DNA of 7,841 bases from Anaerolineaceae bacterium (GTDB lineage: Bacteria; Chloroflexota; Anaerolineae; Anaerolineales; Villigracilaceae), in the NCBI GenBank assembly GCA_022181005.1, contig BQMV01000258.1, forward strand, positions 1-7,841. Direction: 5' to 3'. Both the position numbers and the translations under genes were made by a program. Positions within the stretch are counted from its first letter, which is position 1, and the number at the start of each line of letters is the position of its first letter. The notes beneath the pieces are model-generated. The model was not told the origin of the DNA. It ran no database searches and saw only the letters and a program-made list of their open reading frames with translations. Positions 1 to 5,003 of the stretch are shown one piece after another.

Positions 1-17
1 GTGTGTTGTGAGTTGTG

Positions 18-75
18 GACGCAAGGGCTGACATCGAGGTCTACACTCTTTCCCTACACGGCGCTCTTCCGATCT
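18..75 (+). other. Illumina P5/TruSeq adapter remnant (not genomic)
   Basis: Bases 40-75 match the 36-nt end of the TruSeq universal (read 1) adapter with a single mismatch at base 61 (G for A). Bases 32-39 continue the match into the P5 flow-cell sequence with two mismatches, and the similarity becomes ragged upstream of that. Bases 1-17 are a G/T-rich stretch without recognisable content, probably low-quality read ends. This is library sequence, so the biological insert starts at about base 76. Confidence 0.95.
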
Positions 76-94
76 CAGTGATCGGGTTTCAATC

Positions 95-124
95 CAATGT
101 TTGCTCCTTGTTGCGCGAACATTG
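95..124 (-). terminator. Possible weak terminator hairpin after the M23 gene
   Basis: A perfect 7-bp inverted repeat (95-101 with 118-124) lies just past the stop codon of the minus-strand M23 peptidase gene at 128-130. In the minus-strand transcript the stem can extend by two more pairs after one C-A mismatch, leaving a loop of about 10 nt. No U-run follows on the minus strand, so this is at best an imperfect terminator. The insert ends 20 bases further on, so any longer context is lost. Confidence 0.25.
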
Positions 125-127
125 CGC

Positions 128-1075
128 TTATCGCGCTATGATAACAACGTCTGTACGTTTCCCCGATTCTACTTCAATCTGACGCTCGTACATTTTTCCG
201 TTATAGATGAACGCCAAACGATATCGTCCGGCGGGAAGGTCGCCGATGGCGGCGTTCTCTTCTCCAAGCGCCAGCGAACGATGATATGTCTCCAAATAAT
301 ACACGTTCAGAATTTCATCCGCGTCGGAACGCTGTTCGAGCGTGATCGCCGCGCGTTGAAATCTCATCTCGGCATCGAACAGGGCAAATGCCAACATGCC
401 GAACGATGGGCGGGGAGTCAGCCATAGTTCGGGATTCATCGTCGAAGAATAATCCTCCACATCGCCGCGGCGAACCTCAAAATGCAGATGGCTGCCAATC
501 GCCACGCCGCTTTGTCCCACTTCGCCGATCTGCTCTCCCGCTTTCACTGTCTCGCCGGCTTGCACAACGATCTTTGAAAGATGAGCGTATAGCGTAAACA
601 AATTATTCTCATGTTCAATTACGACTAAATTGCCATAATACATTCGCCACGGGCTGTATATTGCGACATCGTCGGGTCCTGCGAAAATGACAACGCCCGC
701 TCCCGCCGTATAGACAGGCGTTCCCAACGGGTTGACAAACTCGACGCCATGATGCGGGTCGCGCGTTCCACGCTCGGTCGAAGCGTAAGGATAAATCCTA
801 TCTACCTGATCATTGTTAGGCGGAAGGATCGGACGCTGAAAGAGAATCCCCCCAGCGCTAATGCAAAAATCCGCCGTCAACGGGTCGCAGGGAATCGGCG
901 TCGCCGTCTGCGTAGAAGTTGGAAGAGAAGTCGGGAGCGAGGTCGCAGTTTGCGTGGGAGCAAGCAGCGTCAAGGTCGGCGTGGGCGCGGAAAAGGTCGC
1001 AGTCGCCGGCGGAGTCGCCGTCGAACAGGAAGCGAGAAATATTGCCGCGCATAACCAGCGCATTTTTCGATTCAT
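128..1075 (-). CDS. M23 family metallopeptidase lipoprotein (LytM-like) with C-terminal beta-sandwich domain
   Basis: Predicted exported peptidoglycan endopeptidase anchored by lipid. The start chosen is the ATG at 1075 (315 aa), which gives a normal short signal peptide with lipobox L14-A-S-C17. An in-frame TTG at 1087 would add four residues. No clear Shine-Dalgarno is seen. After the lipobox comes a Thr/Pro/Ala linker (about 18-62), then the M23 domain (about 95-215). Its parts are the H108-H-G-V-E112 zinc motif, the YAH motif with H165, an AGExVKAGEQIGEVG biotinyl-like turn, and the HLHFE motif with H196 and H198. The usual metal ligand Asp is Glu112 here. The last 90 residues resemble a carboxypeptidase-regulatory or prealbumin-like beta-sandwich (GDLPAGRYRLAFIYNG). 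The gene lies 36 bp downstream of the formimidoyltransferase gene on the same strand and is probably cotranscribed, although the two functions are unrelated. Family assignment is firm; the substrate is inferred from the family. Confidence 0.93.
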   Translation of the reverse strand: MNRKMRWLCAAIFLASCSTATPPATATFSAPTPTLTLLAPTQTATSLPTSLPTSTQTATPIPCDPLTADFCISAGGILFQRPILPPNNDQVDRIYPYASTERGTRDPHHGVEFVNPLGTPVYTAGAGVVIFAGPDDVAIYSPWRMYYGNLVVIEHENNLFTLYAHLSKIVVQAGETVKAGEQIGEVGQSGVAIGSHLHFEVRRGDVEDYSSTMNPELWLTPRPSFGMLAFALFDAEMRFQRAAITLEQRSDADEILNVYYLETYHRSLALGEENAAIGDLPAGRYRLAFIYNGKMYERQIEVESGKRTDVVIIAR

Positions 1076-1111
1076 AACATGAGACAATCGTCAACGCGGC
1101 GCAGAAGCAAG

Positions 1112-2644
1112 TTAGACGTGATCGCGCTCTTTCATTGCAGACCGAATTTCTTTCTCAAATTCTTCGGCTTTTATTTCCAAGTCGGCAAGTTCCTTCAACA
1201 TCGCATCGCCCGCGGAAGCCGCCGCGCCCAGCGATCGAATGTTGATGCGCACGTTGTAAGCCGCGGCGGTCAGCGCGGCGCGAGCCATGGCAAAACCAGA
1301 CGCCGCGTCGCTGGTCGTGTTCGCGTTGGCGTCTCTCGCGCATTTCAAAGCGAGTTCCATTATTTTTACCGCACGTTCAGCGACATGCAAAGGGACAATC
1401 GCCGCGTTGAGAGTCGCTTTATGGATCGCGGCAGAGCGCGCAGCTTTTTGTTCGTCGGTGTCTTTCGGCAATTTGAAGGTTGTCATCAACGCTTCAAAGG
1501 AAGCGGCGTCGTCGCCGACTGCCTGCGTTAACTCTTCGCGAAGTTTCTCCGCCGTAGCGCGTACAGTTTGCATTTCGGCTTCGACCGCTTCATATTTCTT
1601 CTTGCCGATCGTTAACCCTGAGACCATCGCAACCAATGCCGCCCCCATCGCGCCGGCGTACGCGCCAGCCGAACCGCCGCCGGGCGTCGGCGCAGCGGCG
1701 GCTAATCTGTCTACAAATGAAGCGGGCGTGGAAGCCGAGGCAACGGCGCCGGAAGATTGATAAAGCCTGCTCTCCAATACTTGGGCTTTATCGAATTGGT
1801 CCAATTGCGTGTACCAGACCGCTGCATCCGTCAGCGCTTCTTGCGGGATCAACCCAACGAGTTCGCTATGATGAATTCCAACGCCGTAGCGTTGCGCCTC
1901 GCGCCGAATAAACTCAACCACGCGCGCGATAGGCGTTTGATGAAAATCCGTAAGGTTCATCGAGACCTGCGCGCGACCTTCCACAAGCAAGCCCAGCCCT
2001 TTAACGTAACGAAGTCCGCCGGACGATTGACGCACAGCCTTGGCGATCTTTTTTGCGACGCTTACATCGTCGGTCGTGAGATAGACGTTGAACGCGATCA
2101 ACGGGTTGCGCGCGCCGATAACGGTCGCTCCCGCTTTTGGAAGTTTACTCGGGCCATAGTCGGGCTTGCGGTTCGGATCAGATTCGATTTCCGTTTTCAA
2201 GCCTTCATACTGTCCCTTGCGAATATTTTCAAGATTTACGCGTTCAGGGCGCGTCGCTGCCGATTCATAGAGATAGATTGGGATATTAAGCTCGCTTGCC
2301 GCGCGCTCGCCCAGCCGTTTGGCAAGCGCAATGCATTCATCCATCGTCGCGCCTTGAAGCGGAACAAACGGACAAACGTCCGTCGCGCCAATGCGCGGAT
2401 GTTCGCCCGTGTGCGCGTCGAGGTCAATCAGTTCGGCGGCAGTCTTGATCGCGCGGAAAGCAGCTTCTTCCACGTCTGCGGGCGGGCCGGCAAACGTCAG
2501 CACAGTGCGGTTGTGGTCGAGATCGGAAGAACGGTCAAGGAGTTTAATTCCGTCGACCGATTCGATGGCGGCGGCAATCCGGTCAATCACTTCAGGACGG
2601 CGCGCTTCGGAGAAATTAGGGATACATTCGATAAGAGAGGTCAT
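1112..2644 (-). CDS. ftcD: Bifunctional glutamate formimidoyltransferase / formimidoyl-THF cyclodeaminase
   Basis: Cytoplasmic enzyme of histidine degradation and folate C1 metabolism. It moves the formimino group from N-formimino-L-glutamate to tetrahydrofolate, then deaminates it to 5,10-methenyl-THF and ammonia. The 510 aa are close to the full-length fused family. The transferase half (about 1-295) has ECIPNFSEARR at 6-16, LLDRSSDLDHNRTVLTF, and HTGEHPRIGATDVCPFVPL (78-96) with His82, equivalent to the catalytic histidine of the mammalian enzyme. It also has SGGLRYVKGLGL and SELVGLIPQEAL. A short Ala/Ser linker (about 296-307) leads to the cyclodeaminase domain (about 308-505), with TPGGGSAGAYAGAMGAALVAM, GKKKYE, KLPKDTDEQKAAR and NANTTSDAASGFAMARAAL. 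The start is supported by AGGA six bases upstream. No other hut genes are visible. It heads a likely two-gene unit with the M23 peptidase. Confidence 0.97.
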   Translation of the reverse strand: MTSLIECIPNFSEARRPEVIDRIAAAIESVDGIKLLDRSSDLDHNRTVLTFAGPPADVEEAAFRAIKTAAELIDLDAHTGEHPRIGATDVCPFVPLQGATMDECIALAKRLGERAASELNIPIYLYESAATRPERVNLENIRKGQYEGLKTEIESDPNRKPDYGPSKLPKAGATVIGARNPLIAFNVYLTTDDVSVAKKIAKAVRQSSGGLRYVKGLGLLVEGRAQVSMNLTDFHQTPIARVVEFIRREAQRYGVGIHHSELVGLIPQEALTDAAVWYTQLDQFDKAQVLESRLYQSSGAVASASTPASFVDRLAAAAPTPGGGSAGAYAGAMGAALVAMVSGLTIGKKKYEAVEAEMQTVRATAEKLREELTQAVGDDAASFEALMTTFKLPKDTDEQKAARSAAIHKATLNAAIVPLHVAERAVKIMELALKCARDANANTTSDAASGFAMARAALTAAAYNVRINIRSLGAAASAGDAMLKELADLEIKAEEFEKEIRSAMKERDHV

Positions 2645-2650
2645 ATAATT

Positions 2651-2654
2651 TCCT
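2651..2654 (-). promoter_or_regulatory. Shine-Dalgarno site (AGGA) of ftcD
   Basis: On the minus strand AGGA lies six bases before the ATG at 2644, a normal spacing. It fixes the ftcD start and shows that this organism does use Shine-Dalgarno initiation for some genes, in contrast to the TATAAT-adjacent starts elsewhere in the window. Confidence 0.7.
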
Positions 2655-2692
2655 AATCTATAGCTCAGTGTTGTGCATCAAATTCACGCGTT

Positions 2693-2698
2693 ATTATA
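2693..2698 (-). promoter_or_regulatory. Predicted -10 box (TATAAT) of the ftcD / M23 unit
   Basis: A perfect TATAAT on the minus strand, 48 bases before the ftcD ATG. It would place the transcript start near 2686 and give a leader of roughly 40 nt that includes the AGGA site. No good -35 hexamer is visible at 16-19 bases upstream. A TATAGA at 2657-2662 is a weaker alternative, but it would exclude the Shine-Dalgarno from the transcript. Confidence 0.5.
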
Positions 2699-2750
2699 AC
2701 GGCGACGCGCGCCGAAAACGGAAATCGCCCGAAAGTTGGATTTTGTTCAA

Positions 2751-2759
2751 TGGTATAAT
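2751..2759 (+). promoter_or_regulatory. Extended -10 promoter (TGGTATAAT) of the LysM gene, near-leaderless
   Basis: A perfect extended -10 element, with TATAAT at 2754-2759 preceded by TGG. Ten bases separate TATAAT from the ATG at 2770, so transcription from the usual position would start about 0-4 nt before the start codon. No Shine-Dalgarno lies in between. The box falls inside the open frame that begins at GTG 2668, which argues against that longer start. Confidence 0.7.
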
Positions 2760-2769
2760 TCTCGCCCGT

Positions 2770-3927
2770 ATGTCTCAAGAGCCTATATCTCAAAAGTCAC
2801 AGATCTGCCCCACGTGCGGAACGCGCCTGAGCGAAAATGCCACGCGCTGCCTTGTATGCGGGACCGAACTTAAAGCCAAAGCGGCGACCAAAACCAAGGC
2901 AGACGCATCTTTGCAAGCCGGCCGTATGCCCGAAATCAGGCTGAGTTTGCCGGTCGCGCTTGCCGCGCTTGTCGCCATCTTAGCGCTCGGCGCATTTCTT
3001 GTTTATCTCGTGCTATCCAGCGGCGCGACCGGCACGTCGCTCGTCACGCCGACCGCGGTTGGCACGGCGACAGCCACCGCCACCATTACGCCCACGCCGA
3101 CCGAACAACCGACGCTAACGCCGATCCCCTCTCAAACGCCGCTCCCGCCGTTCGAGTACACTGTGCGCAGCGGCGAGACCTGCGGCGTGATCGCAGCAAC
3201 ATTTAAGATTTCGGTGCAAAGTATTATCACTGAGAATCAATTATCGTCGCAATGCTTTGTTTCCGAAGGGCAAGTGTTGAAGATTCCCTATCCTACTTCC
3301 ACGCCTGCGCCGCCGCCGACAAATGTTCCCAACGAAGCGACGCAAACCGCACAGGCATGCGAGAAAGTAGTGTACACCGTTCAGACGAACGATACGCTCT
3401 CCAGCATCGCCGCGAACTATAACGTGCCGCAGGATGCGATCAAGTTCTATAACGGATTGGCTTCCGACAACGTATTGCTTGGGACGACGCTGGTTATCCC
3501 CTTGTGCGAACGCTTCGCTACGCCGGGACCGACTCCCACGCCGACGCTTCCGCCGCCTTACCTCGCTCCGAACTTACTTTTGCCAGCCGATGGCGCCGCA
3601 TTTACCCTTGCCAACGACGTGGTTACGTTACAATGGGCGTCCGTAGGGGCGCTGCGCGACAACGAACGATATCAAGTCGTGATTGAAGATGTGACCACCG
3701 GCGAGTTGCGCCTCACCGAATATGTGAGCGACACGAAATACATCGTGCCTACGTCCTTCCGCCCGACCGATAATTTGGCGCATATCATCCGCTGGTGGGT
3801 GACGACAGTGCGGCAAACCGGCGTAGACGAACAAAGTCAACCCGTGTGGACATCGGCGGGAGCCGTCAGCGACAAACGCAACTTCTCATGGGTTGGAGCC
3901 GCCATACAAGGAACGCCAAAGCCGTAG
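2770..3927 (+). CDS. Zinc-ribbon, membrane-anchored double-LysM protein
   Basis: A predicted cell-envelope protein of 385 aa. The N-terminus has a cytoplasmic-type zinc ribbon, C13-P-T-C16 and C27-L-V-C30. One transmembrane helix follows (about 58-82), then a Thr/Pro-rich spacer (about 92-127). LysM domain 1 is at about 129-174 (YTVRSGETCGVIAATFKI...VLKIP), with C138 and C162 placed for a disulfide. LysM domain 2 is at about 201-245 (YTVQTNDTLSSIAANYNV...LVIPL), flanked by C197 and C246. A second Pro/Thr linker leads to a C-terminal beta-rich, fibronectin-like domain (about 266-376). LysM binds N-acetylglucosamine polymers, so the outer part probably binds peptidoglycan; the role of the inner zinc ribbon is unknown. 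The ATG at 2770 is chosen over GTG 2668 because an extended -10 box lies between them and the family-like sequence starts here. A strong terminator follows. Confidence 0.9.
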   Translation: MSQEPISQKSQICPTCGTRLSENATRCLVCGTELKAKAATKTKADASLQAGRMPEIRLSLPVALAALVAILALGAFLVYLVLSSGATGTSLVTPTAVGTATATATITPTPTEQPTLTPIPSQTPLPPFEYTVRSGETCGVIAATFKISVQSIITENQLSSQCFVSEGQVLKIPYPTSTPAPPPTNVPNEATQTAQACEKVVYTVQTNDTLSSIAANYNVPQDAIKFYNGLASDNVLLGTTLVIPLCERFATPGPTPTPTLPPPYLAPNLLLPADGAAFTLANDVVTLQWASVGALRDNERYQVVIEDVTTGELRLTEYVSDTKYIVPTSFRPTDNLAHIIRWWVTTVRQTGVDEQSQPVWTSAGAVSDKRNFSWVGAAIQGTPKP

Positions 3928-3949
3928 CATAAAATATTGTTATAAGATT

Positions 3950-3991
3950 AAACCGTCCTGCCCTTCATACAAGAAGGGCAGGGCGGTTTTT
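3950..3991 (+). terminator. Rho-independent terminator between convergent genes
   Basis: A 17-bp stem (3950-3966 with 3973-3989, one G-U pair) with a 6-nt loop, followed by T residues through 3991. It lies 22 bases after the LysM stop codon. The left flank carries A residues that give a short U-run on the minus strand, so it may also end the convergent membrane-protein transcript whose gene stops at 4013. Confidence 0.93.
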
Positions 3992-4012
3992 ATACTCTTG
4001 TAACTGCTTTCG

Positions 4013-4507
4013 TTAGCGCCTAAATCGTCTCGCAGCCGACCTGATCAACCCGAATGCAGCGAGCAACGTCAGCCCTATCGCAATCTCAAACGCCAGCCGG
4101 TTGACGCGCACAGCCGCGCTCAGCAACGCAACCGCCGTGCCTAGCGCGGCGACGATCGCCGCGCGTATCAATTGACGGCGCTCCATACTCCGAACGTCGT
4201 CCGTAGGACGAGCGTAACTTAATCGCCGCGTGAAATCGGACAAACTCCAGCCGAGCAGCCCGCCGAACGCTCCAAGCATCATCCAGGCAGAGACGAAACC
4301 ATTCCACACGCCATAAGCCGCGCCGCATAACATAAGAAAGAACGCGGCGGAAGACGCCCAATACTGCTTTCGCCAATGGGTCCATACCCATGCCGCGCCA
4401 AGTAAGGCAAATCCGCGCGCGAACTCATTCATGCCTGTCTGCGAGTATCCGTACGCGAGCGAGCCGCAGCCGATTAACACGCTTAGAAGAAAAGCGGTCA
4501 GGGTCAC
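4013..4507 (-). CDS. Hypothetical six-helix membrane protein
   Basis: I do not recognise this 164-aa protein. It is strongly hydrophobic, with about six likely transmembrane segments: 2-22, 27-43, 49-70, 72-91, 113-133 and 138-157. A charged loop with several Arg residues (about 93-112) separates helices 4 and 5, and the C-terminus is very basic (ARRFRR). It is Trp-rich in the middle. There are no catalytic-looking motifs. The GTG start at 4507 is supported by GGAG five bases upstream, and by a possible extended -10 box (TGGTAGAAT) further up. It is divergent from the DUF309 gene with only 58 bp between start codons and ends 22 bases beyond the terminator of the LysM gene. The frame and hydrophobic pattern make it a credible gene; function is unknown. 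Confidence 0.75.
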   Translation of the reverse strand: MTLTAFLLSVLIGCGSLAYGYSQTGMNEFARGFALLGAAWVWTHWRKQYWASSAAFFLMLCGAAYGVWNGFVSAWMMLGAFGGLLGWSLSDFTRRLSYARPTDDVRSMERRQLIRAAIVAALGTAVALLSAAVRVNRLAFEIAIGLTLLAAFGLIRSAARRFRR

Positions 4508-4512
4508 CGGCG

Positions 4513-4516
4513 CTCC
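4513..4516 (-). promoter_or_regulatory. Shine-Dalgarno site (GGAG) deciding a GTG start
   Basis: GGAG on the minus strand lies five bases before the GTG at 4507. A nearby upstream ATG is out of frame and meets a stop at once, so the site supports the GTG start of the membrane protein. Confidence 0.6.
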
Positions 4517-4534
4517 AATTCAGACATACAATGA

Positions 4535-4543
4535 ATTCTACCA
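4535..4543 (-). promoter_or_regulatory. Predicted extended -10 box (TGGTAGAAT) of the membrane-protein gene
   Basis: On the minus strand TGG precedes TAGAAT (one mismatch to TATAAT, at 4535-4540). It would start transcription near 4528 and give a leader of about 20 nt that contains the GGAG site. It lies only 10 bp from the oppositely directed TATAAT of the DUF309 gene. Confidence 0.45.
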
Positions 4544-4550
4544 GCCCGGC

Positions 4551-4556
4551 TATAAT
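4551..4556 (+). promoter_or_regulatory. -10 box (TATAAT) of the DUF309 gene, near-leaderless
   Basis: A perfect TATAAT with nine bases before the in-frame GTG at 4566 and no Shine-Dalgarno in between. The same box-to-start spacing occurs at two other genes in the window. No convincing -35 is seen. Confidence 0.65.
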
Positions 4557-4565
4557 CGCAACATT

Positions 4566-4967
4566 GTGAATGCCCTATTCGACGAGCGTTACGCTCCGCT
4601 TCATCCATCTGCCATAGAGGGGTTGCGCCTATTCAATAACGGAAAGTACTTTGAAGCGCACGAAGCGTTAGAGACGGCTTGGTTGGAAGAGCGCGGCAAG
4701 ATTCGCGATCTATATCGCGGAATCCTTCAAGTCGGCGTCGCCTATTTACATATCACGCGCGGAAATTATAACGGCGCAATTAAAGTGTATGGTCGCAGCC
4801 TAAAATGGTTGCGAGATTGGTCCCCCGTCTGCCGTGGGATTTATGTGGAAGAATTACGCCGAAACGCAGAAACGGCGCTTGATGAGGTCGCACGGTTAGG
4901 CAAAGAGCGAATTAAGGAATTCGATTTAACTTTATTAAAGCCCATCCGTTGGAGAGAAGACCCTTAA
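4566..4967 (+). CDS. DUF309 family protein
   Basis: A small cytoplasmic protein of 133 aa from GTG 4566. The core GLRLFNNGKYFEAHEALETAW (19-39) with H32, E33, E36 and W39 is the signature of the DUF309 helical family. It continues with LYRGILQVGVAYLH (Q55, H62) and a GNYNGAIKVYGRSLKWL helix. The family is all-helical and of unknown biochemical function; the conserved His/Glu set suggests metal or ligand binding, but that is only inference. The frame stays open upstream to ATG 4431, which would add 45 residues overlapping the divergent membrane gene. Those residues do not look like the family, and a perfect -10 box lies just before the GTG, so the shorter form is preferred. The 36-bp gap to the convergent CapA gene shows no clear terminator. 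Confidence 0.9.
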   Translation: MNALFDERYAPLHPSAIEGLRLFNNGKYFEAHEALETAWLEERGKIRDLYRGILQVGVAYLHITRGNYNGAIKVYGRSLKWLRDWSPVCRGIYVEELRRNAETALDEVARLGKERIKEFDLTLLKPIRWREDP

Positions 4968-5003
4968 TCGCAATTTATCACAGATGAAAGCGGATAAAAA
5001 GCG

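Noticed and set aside
86..95. GTTTCAATCC, resembling the end of some type I CRISPR repeats
   Set aside because: It occurs once next to the adapter junction. There is no second copy at repeat-spacer distance and no cas gene.
749..1054. Plus-strand Arg-rich open frame opposite the M23 gene
   Set aside because: It is the complement of the Thr/Pro linker and signal region of the M23 lipoprotein; the Arg-rich composition is a by-product.
2520..2530. An internal copy of the adapter start (AGATCGGAAGA), possible chimera junction
   Set aside because: It lies within ftcD at LLDRSSDLDHNRTVL, a conserved family motif read through without interruption, so the match is chance.
1757..2656. Long plus-strand open frame (299 codons) opposite ftcD
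   Set aside because: It lies antisense to a well-conserved enzyme and has no recognisable domain; a shadow frame in a gene with biased codon use.
2668..2769. N-terminal extension of the LysM protein from GTG 2668
   Set aside because: An extended -10 promoter sits inside it, there is no ribosome-binding site, and the residues do not resemble a signal or domain.
4431..4565. N-terminal extension of the DUF309 protein from ATG 4431
   Set aside because: It overlaps the start of the divergent membrane gene and contains the TATAAT box; the family core starts after GTG 4566.
4968..5003. Possible terminator between the convergent DUF309 and CapA genes
   Set aside because: No stem of useful length with a T-run was found in these 36 bases.
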